From contig NZ_WKCB01000021.1 in the NCBI RefSeq assembly GCF_021606685.1, forward strand, positions 1 through 64,000: a stretch of DNA of 64,000 nucleotides, in the 5' to 3' direction. Shown here piece by piece: positions 54,227 to 64,000 of the stretch. This DNA comes from Pseudomonas syringae (lineage in GTDB: Bacteria; Pseudomonadota; Gammaproteobacteria; Pseudomonadales; Pseudomonadaceae). The position numbers and the translations under genes were made by a program. The notes below the pieces were generated by a model. It was given only the letters and a program-made list of their open reading frames with translations, ran no database searches and was not told the origin of the DNA. Position 1 is the stretch's first letter. Every line of letters starts with the position of its first letter.

Positions 54227-56455
54227 TTAGTTCACCGTCAGAATCGGGCTACCCAGCTTCTCCAACAACGTTGCCTGCGCACTGCGCGGGTTCTGGTTGC
54301 CGGTTGGCGTGTTACGCACATAGCGCCCATCCGACTGCAGGCTCCAGCTGTGGGTGTTGTCGGTGAGGTAGCTTTCCAGCTCCTTCTTGACCCGCATGAT
54401 CAGCTTCTTGCCTTCTACCGGGAAGCAGGTCTCTACACGCTTATCGAGGTTGCGCTCCATCCAGTCGGCACTGGAGAGGAACATCTGCTCCTCACCGCCG
54501 TTGAGGAAGTAGAACACCCGTGTGTGCTCCAGGAAGCGACCGATGATCGAACGCACATGGATGTTATGCGACACGCCGACAATACCCGGGCGCAGGCAGC
54601 ACATGCCGCGCACCACCAGGTCGATACGCACGCCGGACTGGCTGGCCTTGTACAGCGCGCGGATGATCTTGGGATCGGTCAGCGAGTTGAACTTGGCGAT
54701 GATGTGCGCCGGTTTGCCGTCTAGGGCGAACTGGGTTTCGCGGGCAATCATGTCGAGCATGCCCTTCTTGAGCGTGAACGGCGCGTGCAGCAGCTTCTTC
54801 ATGCGCAGGGTTTTGCCCATGCCGATCAACTGGCTGAACAGCTTGCCGACGTCTTCGCACAAGGCATCGTCGGAGGTCAGCAGGCTGTAGTCGGTATAGA
54901 GCTTGGCGTTACCGGCGTGGTAGTTACCGGTGCCCAAGTGCGCGTAGCGCACAATCTCACCGGCTTCACGGCGCAGGATCAGCATCATCTTGGCGTGGGT
55001 CTTGAAGCCGACCACGCCGTAGATCACCACCGCACCCGCCGCTTGCAGACGGCTGGCCAGTTGCAGGTTGGACTCTTCGTCAAAGCGCGCGCGCAGTTCG
55101 ATCACCGCGGTGACTTCCTTGCCGTTACGCGCGGCGTCGACCAGGGCGTCGACGATTTCCGAGTTGGCGCCGGAACGGTACAGGGTCTGGCGTACAGCGA
55201 GTACGTGCGGGTCCTTGGCGGCCTGGCGCAGCAGGTCGACCACCGGGGTGAAGGACTCGAACGGGTGCAGCAGCAGGATGTCCTGCTTGCTCACCACACT
55301 GAAAATGTTCTCGCTGTTTTGCAGCAGTTTCGGGATCTGCGGGGTGAACGGCGTGTATTGCAGCTCGGGGTGGCTGTCCAGGCCGGTGATGCTGAACAGA
55401 CGCGTGAGGTTCACCGGGCCGTTGACCTGGTACAGCTCGGTCTCGCCCAGGTTGAACTGCTTGAGCAGGTAGTCCGACAGATGTTTCGGGCAGGTGTCGG
55501 CCACTTCCAGGCGCACCGCATCACCGTAGCGCCGCGAGAACAGCTCACCGCGCAGGGCGCGGGCCAGGTCTTCGACGTCTTCGGAGTCCAGCGCCAGGTC
55601 GGCGTTACGGGTCAGGCGGAACTGGTAGCAGCCCTTGACCTTCATGCCCTGGAACAGGTCATCGGCGTGTGCGTGGATCATCGACGACAGGAATACATAG
55701 TTGTCGCCAGGGCCGCCCACCTCCTCCGGTACTTTGATGATGCGTGGCAACAAGCGCGGCGCCGGGATGATCGCCAGGCCGGAATCGCGACCGAAGGCGT
55801 CGATACCTTCCAGCTCGACGATGAAGTTGAGGCTCTTGTTCACCAGCAACGGGAAGGGGTGAGTCGGGTCGAGGCCGATCGGGGTGATGATCGGCGCGAT
55901 TTCGTCGCGGAAATAGCGACGCACCCAAGTCTTGATCTTGGTGGTCCAGTGGCGGCGACGAATGAAGCGGACCTGATGTTTTTCTAGTTCCGGCAGCAGG
56001 ATGTCGTTGAGGATCGCGTACTGGCGATCCACGTGGCCGTGCACCAGCTCACTGATGCGCGCCAGTGCCTGGTGCGGTTGCAGGCCGTCGGCGCCGGCTT
56101 GTTCACGGGCGAAGGTGATCTGCTTCTTGAGGCCGGCGACACGGATCTCGAAGAACTCATCCAGGTTGCTGGAGAAGATCAGCAGGAATTTCAGCCGTTC
56201 CAGCAATGGGTAGGACTCATCCAGCGCCTGCTCAAGTACGCGGATGTTGAATTGCAGTTGTGACAACTCACGATGGATGTACAGGCTGCTGTCATCCAGG
56301 TTGGTCACCGCCGCCACCGCCACCGGCGCCGGCACAGGCGGCTCGGCCACCACGGCAGGCGGGGCCGGCTCCAGCTCCGGCGGGGTCTCGGTGACTTGTT
56401 CAACCACCGGCTGAGCGTCTTTCACTGCAACTTCTGTAAGTCCTTGGGTATTCAT
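54227..56455 (-). CDS. ppk: Ppk1, polyphosphate kinase
   Basis: This 742-residue enzyme reversibly polymerises ATP gamma-phosphate into polyphosphate. It contains the N-terminal [20 protein letters not shown] segment and the paired catalytic histidines in the conserved [12 protein letters not shown] and C-terminal PLD-like domains. An N-terminal extension of about 55 residues rich in Glu/Pro/Ala ([18 protein letters not shown]) is present; such low-complexity tails occur in some Pseudomonas Ppk proteins. It lies 18 bases after hemB on the same strand. Confidence 0.95.
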   Translation of the reverse strand: MNTQGLTEVAVKDAQPVVEQVTETPPELEPAPPAVVAEPPVPAPVAVAAVTNLDDSSLYIHRELSQLQFNIRVLEQALDESYPLLERLKFLLIFSSNLDEFFEIRVAGLKKQITFAREQAGADGLQPHQALARISELVHGHVDRQYAILNDILLPELEKHQVRFIRRRHWTTKIKTWVRRYFRDEIAPIITPIGLDPTHPFPLLVNKSLNFIVELEGIDAFGRDSGLAIIPAPRLLPRIIKVPEEVGGPGDNYVFLSSMIHAHADDLFQGMKVKGCYQFRLTRNADLALDSEDVEDLARALRGELFSRRYGDAVRLEVADTCPKHLSDYLLKQFNLGETELYQVNGPVNLTRLFSITGLDSHPELQYTPFTPQIPKLLQNSENIFSVVSKQDILLLHPFESFTPVVDLLRQAAKDPHVLAVRQTLYRSGANSEIVDALVDAARNGKEVTAVIELRARFDEESNLQLASRLQAAGAVVIYGVVGFKTHAKMMLILRREAGEIVRYAHLGTGNYHAGNAKLYTDYSLLTSDDALCEDVGKLFSQLIGMGKTLRMKKLLHAPFTLKKGMLDMIARETQFALDGKPAHIIAKFNSLTDPKIIRALYKASQSGVRIDLVVRGMCCLRPGIVGVSHNIHVRSIIGRFLEHTRVFYFLNGGEEQMFLSSADWMERNLDKRVETCFPVEGKKLIMRVKKELESYLTDNTHSWSLQSDGRYVRNTPTGNQNPRSAQATLLEKLGSPILTVN

Positions 56456-56473
56456 CGAGTGTTCCTGTGAGGG

Positions 56474-57508
<1,035 letters not shown>

Positions 57509-57694
57509 TTACGGGCGAGCGTTGCAGTTATAAGCGGCCATTATGACGAAGGAATGACAGTTGTGCTTATCGATGCGACCTGTAGTCGCATTCGTCATTT
57601 ACGTAGGAATTGTTCACTTCGTGACACATCTCGATACTTTCATGAATCTTCGTGAAGGCGTAGGCTGCGCGTTCATTTCGCCAGCACCCAGACC

Positions 57695-58330
57695 ATGCTT
57701 CAACAATTTCTGCATGACTTCGGCTACTTTGCCCTCTTCCTAGGCACGTTCTTCGAAGGCGAAACCATTTTGGTTCTCGCAGGCTTCCTGGCGTTCCGTG
57801 GATACATGGATATCAACCTGGTGGTGGTCGTTGCCTTTTTTGGCAGCTACGCCGGCGACCAGCTGTGGTACTACATGGGGCGCAAGCACGGCCGCAAGCT
57901 GCTGGCGCGCAAACCGCGCTGGCAATTGATGGGCGACAAGGCCCTGGAGCACATCCGCAAGCACCCGGATATCTGGGTGCTGAGCTTTCGCTTTGTCTAT
58001 GGGCTGCGCACGGTGATGCCGGTGGCGATCGGCCTGTCCGGCTACCCGCCGATGCGCTATCTGATCCTCAACGGTATCGGCGCCGCGATCTGGGCCGCCG
58101 CCCTGGGTGCTGCGGCCTACCACTTCGGCGCAGTGCTGGAAGGCATGCTGGGCAGCGTCAAGAAGTACGAGCTGTGGGTGCTGGGCGCCTTGCTGCTGCT
58201 GGGCTTTGGCCTGTGGTTGCGCCGCCGCTTCAAGAACGCGCGCATCGCGCGTCAGGCTTGCGCCGATGCAAAGGCTCGGCTTGCCGCAGAGCCTGCACCG
58301 GTCGAACCGCCTAAGACGCCAGTCGAGTAA
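57695..58330 (+). CDS. DedA family membrane protein
   Basis: This 211-residue integral membrane protein has the DedA/SNARE-associated pattern: an N-terminal MLQQFLHDFGYFALFLGTFF segment, then GETILVLAGFLAFRGYMDIN, and the FRFVYGLRTVMPVAIGLSG re-entrant motif. DedA proteins act as lipid or proton-linked transporters such as undecaprenyl-phosphate flippases. It carries a C-terminal cytoplasmic tail rich in Ala and Pro. Its 3' end overlaps the convergent hydroxylase gene by 20 bases. Confidence 0.9.
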   Translation: MLQQFLHDFGYFALFLGTFFEGETILVLAGFLAFRGYMDINLVVVVAFFGSYAGDQLWYYMGRKHGRKLLARKPRWQLMGDKALEHIRKHPDIWVLSFRFVYGLRTVMPVAIGLSGYPPMRYLILNGIGAAIWAAALGAAAYHFGAVLEGMLGSVKKYELWVLGALLLLGFGLWLRRRFKNARIARQACADAKARLAAEPAPVEPPKTPVE

Positions 58331-59546
58331 GCCGGCTTCTACAACAGTAGAGGCCGATCAGGCTGAGCAGGCTGTAACTCGCCAGGCCCAGCCAGCCGAG
58401 GTTGCTGGCCGGCCATAGCCCGACCAGCGGCGCCAGCCACACCAGCGGCACATTCAGCGCCAGGCGCAGCAGCTCGGCCTTGAAGGCCCACGGGCGATTC
58501 TCCAGGGCCGCGCCCAAGGTAAACAAGCCCAGCGCCATCGTGCTCCACCCCAGGACCAAGGCCTGGGTGGGCAAGCCCTCGCCGAAATTCATCAAATAAC
58601 TGCCAAAACCTACATACGCCGCAAATTGCAGGGCGATGTAGATTTGCTGGCGCACGTCCAACGGCACCTCGAATTTGCGGAACTCGCTCAGGTCTGGCTT
58701 GGCCAGCGGGTATTTGGCCTGCACGTCAGCCGGGCGCCAGCCGGTGCGCATGAACCAGATGCGCAGCTTGTCCCACCGGCTCTCGGTACGTCGCGCATCG
58801 TTCCACAGCTGGGCATAAAACTGCAGGTTGGCCCACAGCGGGTTCCAGCTCGCCAGGGGCGTGGTCACGCCAAAGATCACGGGCTCGTTATCGTCTTCTT
58901 CCTGAAAGCTGCCGAACAGTCGGTCCCAAATAATGAACACCCCGCCGTAGTTGCGATCCATGTAAAGAGCGTTCTGTGCATGGTGGGCCCGATGATTGGA
59001 AGGCGTGACGAAGAACCACTCGAACCAGCCCAGCTTGGGCACATGGCGCGTATGCACCCAGAATTGGTAGAGCAGGTTGAGCGACGCCACACTGATAAAC
59101 ACCACCAGCGGCACACCCAGCACGGCCAGGGGCAGGTAGAAGACCCAGCTCAGCAGAAAGCCGGTGCTGGTTTGACGCAAGGCGGTACTGAGGTTGTAGT
59201 CCTCGCTCTGGTGATGCACCGAGTGTGCAGCCCAGAGGATATTGCGCTCATGGCCCATGCGATGCAGCCAGTAGTAGCAGAAGTCGTAGAGAACAAAGGC
59301 GAAGACCCAGGTCCAGATGCTGTGCGCGGGCAGATCGACGACCGCCAGATGCTTGAGGGCAAAGCCGTAGGTCAACAGCCCCACGCCCTTGGTCAACAGG
59401 CCAGTGGTGGTCGACAGCACACCGGTGCTGAGGCTGCTTATGGCATCCGCCACCCGGTAGTTGCGCGCGCCACGCCAGCGGTCGGCGAGCAACTCCACAA
59501 CGATCAAGGCGATGAAAAACGGTACCGCGTAAGGCACGAAGTCCAT
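58311..59546 (-). CDS. Sterol desaturase/fatty acid hydroxylase family membrane protein
   Basis: This 411-residue multi-pass protein of the fatty-acid-hydroxylase superfamily has histidine clusters (HRMGHERNILWAAHSVHHQS and NHRAHHAQN) that bind the di-iron centre. The family acts on lipid or sterol hydrocarbon chains; substrates in Pseudomonas are mostly unknown. It begins MDFVPYAVPFFIALIVVELL. It converges on DedA with a 20-base overlap of coding ends. Confidence 0.88.
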   Translation of the reverse strand: MDFVPYAVPFFIALIVVELLADRWRGARNYRVADAISSLSTGVLSTTTGLLTKGVGLLTYGFALKHLAVVDLPAHSIWTWVFAFVLYDFCYYWLHRMGHERNILWAAHSVHHQSEDYNLSTALRQTSTGFLLSWVFYLPLAVLGVPLVVFISVASLNLLYQFWVHTRHVPKLGWFEWFFVTPSNHRAHHAQNALYMDRNYGGVFIIWDRLFGSFQEEDDNEPVIFGVTTPLASWNPLWANLQFYAQLWNDARRTESRWDKLRIWFMRTGWRPADVQAKYPLAKPDLSEFRKFEVPLDVRQQIYIALQFAAYVGFGSYLMNFGEGLPTQALVLGWSTMALGLFTLGAALENRPWAFKAELLRLALNVPLVWLAPLVGLWPASNLGWLGLASYSLLSLIGLYCCRSRLTRLAS

Positions 59547-59662
59547 GGTCTGGTCCGGTCTGTTTTTGTTACAGCAAGATTAGGTGCAGCCTCGCGAGAT
59601 CCCATTGGCAACAGCTTACAAATTAGTAGACATTTAACGCCAAGACCCCAGGAGAAATGCCC

Positions 59663-60328
59663 ATGAGCAAAAAGATTGCAGTGATCCTTTCCGGCTGCGG
59701 CGTGTACGACGGCGCAGAGATCCACGAAAGCGTGATCACCCTGCTGCGCCTGGACCAGCGCGGCGCTCAGGTCCAATGTTTTGCCCCCGACATTGCGCAA
59801 TTGCACGTGATCAACCACCTCACCGGGGAAGAAATGCCCGAGACGCGCAACGTGCTGGTGGAGTCGGCACGCATCGCTCGCGGTGAAGTGAAGAATATTC
59901 AAGAAGCCAACGCCGACGAGTTCGACGCACTGATCGTGCCCGGCGGGTTTGGCGCGGCAAAGAACCTCTCGAATTTTGCCGTCGAAGGCGCGGGGTGCAG
60001 TGTCAACCCAGAGGTGCTGGCGCTGGCCGAGGCCTTTGCCGAAGCGGGCAAACCGGTGGGGTTGATCTGCATCTCGCCCGCCCTGGCCGCGAAGATCTAC
60101 GGCCCCGGCGTGACCTGCACCATCGGCAATGACGCCGACACTGCTGCCGCCCTGGACAAAATGGGCGCTACCCACCATGAGTGCGCGGTGGAAGACATTG
60201 TCGAGGACACGGCCCGCAAGCTGGTGAGCACACCGGCCTACATGCTGGGCAAGAACATCAGCGAGGTGGCGTCAGGCATTAACAAGCTGGTGGATCGGGT
60301 GCTGGAGCTGACCCACGAAAACGATTAA
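59663..60328 (+). CDS. elbB: ElbB, DJ-1/PfpI-like glyoxalase
   Basis: This 221-residue DJ-1/PfpI-superfamily protein starts MSKKIAVILSGCGVYDGAEI with the conserved GCGVYDGAEIHE motif. It contains the nucleophile elbow IVPGGFGAAKNLSNFA and the catalytic-type Cys in LICISPALA. E. coli ElbB (YhbL) is reported as a glyoxalase affecting isoprenoid synthesis. ATG 59663 is chosen because AGGAG is at the right distance; the ATG at 59657 is too close to it. Confidence 0.93.
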   Translation: MSKKIAVILSGCGVYDGAEIHESVITLLRLDQRGAQVQCFAPDIAQLHVINHLTGEEMPETRNVLVESARIARGEVKNIQEANADEFDALIVPGGFGAAKNLSNFAVEGAGCSVNPEVLALAEAFAEAGKPVGLICISPALAAKIYGPGVTCTIGNDADTAAALDKMGATHHECAVEDIVEDTARKLVSTPAYMLGKNISEVASGINKLVDRVLELTHEND

Positions 60329-60364
60329 CCGAGATGACCGCGCATGTATGGCGAGCGAGCTTAT

Positions 60365-60495
60365 GTGGCGAGCGGGCTTGCCCGCGTTGGGTGGCGAAGC
60401 CGCCCCAATCCAGGCGGCGCGGTGATTCAGATGGAACGGGGGTCGCTGAGTTTGGGGCTGCTGCGCAGCCCAACGCGGGCAAGCCCGCTCGCCAC
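60365..60495. repeat. Long inverted repeat, GTGGCGAGCGGGCT class
   Basis: GTGGCGAGCGGGCTTGCCC (60365-) and the inverted GGGCAAGCCCGCTCGCCAC ending at 60495 enclose inner GGGCTGCTGCGCAGCCC-type hairpins. It is related to the element at 25039. A partial extra copy of the left end (GGCGAGCGAGCTTATG) lies just before, at about 60350. Confidence 0.85.
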
Positions 60496-60533
60496 ACAAG
60501 CGCCCTATCCATGGCGAACGCTGTTGCCACAAA

Positions 60534-60989
60534 TCAGGTTTCGCGCATCAGCCGCGTCAGGAGGCGGTCCAGGGCATTGGCGAACGCCTGCTTGTCCTTT
60601 TCGCTGTGGGGCGGTGGCCCTCCGCCCATCTGGCCTTGCTCACGCAAGTCGGTGAACAGGTTGCGCACCGCCAGCCGCTCGCTCATGTTCGCCGGGCTGA
60701 ACTCCTTGCCGCGCGGGTCGAGGGCCGTGACGCCTTTCTTCACCAGACGGTCGGCCAGCGGCACATCGCTGCAGATCACCAGCTCGCCGGGCACGGCGTG
60801 TTCCACCAGGTAATCATCGGCCGCATCCGGGCCGCTGGGCACCACGATCAGCTTCACGCACGAGAAGCTCGGTTTGATCTGACTCTGCCCGGCCACCAGT
60901 ACAACCTCAAACTGACGCTTGAGGGCGAACTTCACCACTTGGTCCTTGGCCGCCCGAGGGCAGGCGTCGGCATCGATCCACACACGCAT
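60534..60989 (-). CDS. YaiI/YqxD (UPF0178) family protein
   Basis: This 151-residue protein starts MRVWIDADACPRAAKDQVVK, the signature UPF0178 start with the DADACP motif. The middle contains PSGPDAADDYLVEHAVPGEL and VICSDVPLADRLV, suggesting a PIN-like nuclease fold. The function is unproven. The ATG at 60989 follows the FTR1 stop by two bases, so the genes are coupled. A GTG at 60995 is an alternative start. Confidence 0.85.
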   Translation of the reverse strand: MRVWIDADACPRAAKDQVVKFALKRQFEVVLVAGQSQIKPSFSCVKLIVVPSGPDAADDYLVEHAVPGELVICSDVPLADRLVKKGVTALDPRGKEFSPANMSERLAVRNLFTDLREQGQMGGGPPPHSEKDKQAFANALDRLLTRLMRET

Positions 60990-60991
60990 GC

Positions 60992-62887
60992 TCACGCCGC
61001 CACTCGGCGTTTTTCCGCCAGGCGGCTGCGGCCGTAGAGCACCACGATTGCCAGGATCGCCACGGCCTGCGCACTCAACGAGTACGCATCGGCATGGATC
61101 CCCAGCCAGTCGAAGTCAAAGAACGCCACAGGCCGCGTGCCAAAGATGCCCGCTTCCTGCAACGCCTTCACGCCATGCCCGGCGAACACCACCGACAACG
61201 CACACAACAACGCGGCGTTGATGCCGAAGAACAACGCCAGCGGCAGTTTCGCCGAACCGCGCAGGATCACCCAGGCCAGGCCCACCAGCAGCACCAGCGC
61301 CGTGGCGCCACCGGCCAACACCGCGTTGTGCCCGGCCGGGCCTGCTTGCAGCCACAGGGTTTCGTAGAACAGGATCACTTCGAACAGCTCGCGATACACC
61401 GAGAAAAACGCCAGCATCGCAAAGCCGAACCGCCCGCCGCCGCCCACCAGGCTGCTTTTGATGTAATCCTGCCAGGCCGCCGCATGGCGTCGGTCGTGCA
61501 TCCACACCCCCAGCCACAGCACCATCACGCTGGCGAACAGCGCCGTGCAGCCTTCGAGCAATTCGCGCTGGGCGCCACTGACGTCAATCACATACGCCGC
61601 CAACGCCCACGTGGCCAGGCCGGCGAGCAATGCCAGCCCCCAACCCACGTTGACGCTGCGCACCGCCGATTGCTGGCCGGTGTTACGCAGGAACGCGAGG
61701 ATCGCCGCCAGCACCAGAATCGCTTCCAAGCCTTCACGCAGCAGAATCAGCAAGCCGGAGATGTAGCTCAACGACCAGCTCAAGCCATCGCTGCCCAGCA
61801 GGCCGGCGGATTCGCTGAGTTTGCCTTTGGCCACGTCCAGGCGCTGCTGCACCTGCTCGACCGGCAGGCCGTCCTGCAAAGACTGCCGGTACGCCATCAA
61901 GGCTTTCTCGGTGTCTTTGCGCACGTTGGCGTCGACGTTGTCCAGCGAGCTTTCCACCAGCTCGAAGCCCTCCAGGTAGGCGGCAACCGACAGGTCATAG
62001 GCCTGTTCGTGATCACCGTTGCGGAAGGCGGCAAGGCTTTTGTCCAGGGTGGTCGCGGTGTACTCAAGCAACTGCGCCGGGCCACGCTTGACCTGCGGCG
62101 GCTGCGCGCGCTGGGCGCGGAAGGTGGCGGCAGCGGTCGGGCCACTTGCGGCCAATACCTCATTGGGCGTTTGGCGGGCCAGGTCGGCAAGGTTGAAGGG
62201 TTGCTCACTCTTCGCGGCGGCCGGGTCGGCAGTAAAACCGGCAATGTAGGTGGCCAGGTCCCAACGCTGGCGGTCGTCCAGTTGGTCGGCGAAGGACGGC
62301 ATGTCAGTGCCTTCGACGCCCAGGCCCAAGGTGTTGTAGATCGCGTACAGGCTCAGCCGATCCAGCCGCACAGCATCGCGCAGGTTGGCCGGCGGCGGCG
62401 TCATGCCCACGCTGGCCGGGCCATCACCGGCACCCGCAGTGCCGTGGCACACCGAGCAGTGCTGGGCGTACAGCGGCGCACCGCGCGTGGGGTCGGGGGT
62501 GATCGCCGGTGCCTGGCTGACCTCATACGCCACGGCCAGTTGCGCACCCAACTGGCGCGCTTGGCGGGCGACTGTCGCGCCGTCCTGGCGCGCAGTTACA
62601 GCCGCTGACAGTTCTTCAACACCCTTCACCAACCCTGCGCGTTCCGGCCGCTGCGGCAGTTCTGCCACCAGGCCCTGCAACACGCCGAGAAACTCCCGCT
62701 GTTCGCGGTATTCGGATTCATCGATAACCTTGCCCGCCTCCACCGTCGGTGGGTAATCAGCGCCAATGTAGTCCAGCAAATGCAGGGCTTGCGGAGCGCC
62801 CTCGGCAGTTGCGGCCAACAGGTTGACGCTGCACGACATCAACGCCGGCACCAGCAGCCAGGCGAGAAAACGGAAGGGGGCAGTCAT
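60992..62887 (-). CDS. Cytochrome c / FTR1-type iron permease fusion
   Basis: This 631-residue protein has a signal or anchor region, then a periplasmic cytochrome c domain with the haem motif CSVCH (144-148) and distal Met196, then an FTR1-family iron permease domain of about seven segments. The permease holds REGLEAIL (384-391) and a second REL-FE-type motif (YRELFEVILFYE, about 498-509). FTR1 permeases couple ferrous oxidation with ferric transport. The cytochrome may be the electron acceptor. Confidence 0.9.
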   Translation of the reverse strand: MTAPFRFLAWLLVPALMSCSVNLLAATAEGAPQALHLLDYIGADYPPTVEAGKVIDESEYREQREFLGVLQGLVAELPQRPERAGLVKGVEELSAAVTARQDGATVARQARQLGAQLAVAYEVSQAPAITPDPTRGAPLYAQHCSVCHGTAGAGDGPASVGMTPPPANLRDAVRLDRLSLYAIYNTLGLGVEGTDMPSFADQLDDRQRWDLATYIAGFTADPAAAKSEQPFNLADLARQTPNEVLAASGPTAAATFRAQRAQPPQVKRGPAQLLEYTATTLDKSLAAFRNGDHEQAYDLSVAAYLEGFELVESSLDNVDANVRKDTEKALMAYRQSLQDGLPVEQVQQRLDVAKGKLSESAGLLGSDGLSWSLSYISGLLILLREGLEAILVLAAILAFLRNTGQQSAVRSVNVGWGLALLAGLATWALAAYVIDVSGAQRELLEGCTALFASVMVLWLGVWMHDRRHAAAWQDYIKSSLVGGGGRFGFAMLAFFSVYRELFEVILFYETLWLQAGPAGHNAVLAGGATALVLLVGLAWVILRGSAKLPLALFFGINAALLCALSVVFAGHGVKALQEAGIFGTRPVAFFDFDWLGIHADAYSLSAQAVAILAIVVLYGRSRLAEKRRVAA

Positions 62888-63057
62888 GAAAGAATCTCAA
62901 GGGGAAATACGAAGTAACACATTGTTAAGGCTTAACGGGTTTGACTCAAGGCGTAAGTGATTGGGTGGTTGAACGGAAGAGGATTTTTAAGCGCGGATAG
63001 TGGCGTTTTGTAGAGCGCATCACATCAAAAAGCCATTGTTTAGCCAGTAATGCCGCC

Positions 63058-63063
63058 TATAAT
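63058..63063 (+). promoter_or_regulatory. -10 box for the lipoprotein gene
   Basis: TATAAT (perfect) lies 16 bases after TTGTTT (63036-63041). The predicted start of transcription is near 63070, leaving an 84-base leader. Confidence 0.55.
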
Positions 63064-63087
63064 GCCGCGCCCTGTTAGTGCGAAAGG

Positions 63088-63116
63088 GAATTTCATTCCT
63101 CGTTTTTATGAGGAAT
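63088..63116 (+). promoter_or_regulatory. Mutually exclusive hairpins in the lipoprotein gene leader
   Basis: GGAAT (63088-63092) can pair with ATTCC (63095-63099), or ATTCCTC (63095-63101) can pair with GAGGAAT (63110-63116). The two hairpins cannot form together. Confidence 0.4.
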
Positions 63117-63153
63117 TACTACATCGGTTGACGACCTTCAGGGAAGAAGTTGC

Positions 63154-64000
63154 ATGGCATTTCGCGCCTTAACTCCGCTCGCGCTTGCGGCGGTCACGTT
63201 GCTCTCCGGCTGTTCGATGTTCCGCAGCTACGACGCCGAGCTGCAAGCCACCAACCAGCAATTGACCACCGGCAACGTCGACGGCGCCCTCACCCTGCTG
63301 GAAAAGAACAACACCGGCGACGAGAAGGACCTGCTCTACTTCTTCGAAAAGGGCGAGTTGTTGCGCGCCAAGGGCGACCTTACCGGCAGCCAGACCGCCT
63401 GGCGCAGCGCCGACCTGCAGGTCTACAAATGGGAAGAGTCGGTCAAGTTCGACAGCGAAAAGTACCTCGCTCAGTTCGGCACCTTTCTGGTCAACGACAA
63501 AGTGCGTCGCTACGAAGGCTATGACTACGAAAAAGTCATGCTGACCACGCAGATGGCCCTGAACCTGCTGGCCTTGAATGATTTCGACGGCGCCCGCACT
63601 GAAATCAAGAAGACCCACGAACGCGAAGCGGTAATTGCCGAGCTGCGCGACAAGGAATACCTCAAGCGCGAAGACGACGCCGAGCGCCAAGGCATCACCA
63701 CCCAGATGAAAGACCTGCGCGGCTACCCGGTGGAGGCTTTGGACGCGCCGGAAGTGGTCGGCCTGAAAAACAGCTACCAGAGTGCGTTCAGCCATTACCT
63801 GGCCGGCTTCGTCTACGAAGCCCTCGGTGAAAAGGACCTGGCCGCACCGGGCTACCGCAAGGCCGCCGAGTTGCGCCCCAACACGCCATTGCTGGAACAG
63901 GCCCTGCTGGACCTGGACAAATCCAAGGTCGGCGCCGATGAAACCGACGTGCTGATCGTGGTCCAGAGCGGCCTGGCCCCCGCTCGCGATTCGATCCGCC
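63154..64000 (+). CDS. Outer-membrane lipoprotein, COG3014-like (3' end outside window)
   Basis: The visible 282 residues start with a lipoprotein signal MAFRALTPLALAAVTLLSGC; the lipidated Cys is residue 20. The mature part is helical, with tetratricopeptide-like repetition (FSHYLAGFVYEALGEKDLAA, then AELRPNTPLLEQALLDLD). I recognise a COG3014-like protein of unknown function. It is divergent from the FTR1 gene. The ribosome site AGGGAAG precedes the ATG. The gene runs off the window edge. Confidence 0.8.
   Translation, partial: MAFRALTPLALAAVTLLSGCSMFRSYDAELQATNQQLTTGNVDGALTLLEKNNTGDEKDLLYFFEKGELLRAKGDLTGSQTAWRSADLQVYKWEESVKFDSEKYLAQFGTFLVNDKVRRYEGYDYEKVMLTTQMALNLLALNDFDGARTEIKKTHEREAVIAELRDKEYLKREDDAERQGITTQMKDLRGYPVEALDAPEVVGLKNSYQSAFSHYLAGFVYEALGEKDLAAPGYRKAAELRPNTPLLEQALLDLDKSKVGADETDVLIVVQSGLAPARDSIR

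Overview
The window is chromosomal DNA of a Pseudomonas, most likely from the P. fluorescens group. It has high G+C, the gene families and gene order are Pseudomonas-like, and many intergenic gaps carry the paired REP palindromes (REPINs) typical of fluorescent pseudomonads. I recognise several blocks whose order matches, from memory, the P. aeruginosa PAO1 region around PA5203-PA5249. These are argA/argE, the ubiH-pepP-zapA-6S RNA-fau block, ubiD-rho-trxA, ppx-ppk-hemB, and elbB/FTR1. No rRNA, tRNA, CRISPR array, prophage or insertion sequence was seen.

Layout. (1) 1-9320 is a sulfur-scavenging region. It holds a TetR regulator (cut by the window edge), a complete ssuEADCBF alkanesulfonate operon on the minus strand, the 1-Cys peroxiredoxin lsfA, an OprD-family porin, and a lone TauA-like binding protein with a candidate sigma-54 promoter. 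(2) 9428-25221 is mostly housekeeping. It holds argA, argE, a CYTH/CHAD protein, an Lrp-type regulator with a divergent small gene, an orphan GspE/PilB-type ATPase, an SPFH/NfeD pair, two exported proteins, a DegT-type aminotransferase, gcvT-gcvH without gcvP, and an iron ABC permease plus binding protein without an ATPase. (3) 25222-31727 is the ubiquinone hydroxylase/pepP operon. Divergent from it are a small coiled-coil gene, zapA, 6S RNA and the folate cyclo-ligase, followed by a 49-residue membrane protein. (4) 31922-41719 holds an EVE-domain protein, a surface acyltransferase, a FliL-like protein, a quinone reductase, glpT with GlpR-like operators, a ChaC-type cyclotransferase, a PagP-like barrel, and a ferredoxin-reductase next to ubiD. 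(5) rho and trxA are followed by an apparently accessory segment at 43743-52585. It contains a FadR-type regulator with a polar amino acid ABC transporter, and a four-gene chaperone-usher fimbrial locus. (6) 52586-64000 returns to core genes: ppx, ppk, hemB, a DedA protein, a sterol-desaturase-type hydroxylase, elbB, a YaiI family protein, a cytochrome c/FTR1 iron permease and the start of a lipoprotein gene.

Functional themes. Organosulfur acquisition is concentrated in the first 9 kb: uptake, FMN reduction, desulfonation and peroxide defence. Ubiquinone synthesis recurs (ubiH, a second ubi-type hydroxylase, ubiD with a flavin-type reductase). Iron uptake appears twice. The most striking organisational pattern concerns convergent gene pairs: each of the twelve either has a REPIN between its stop codons or has stops that overlap or nearly abut.
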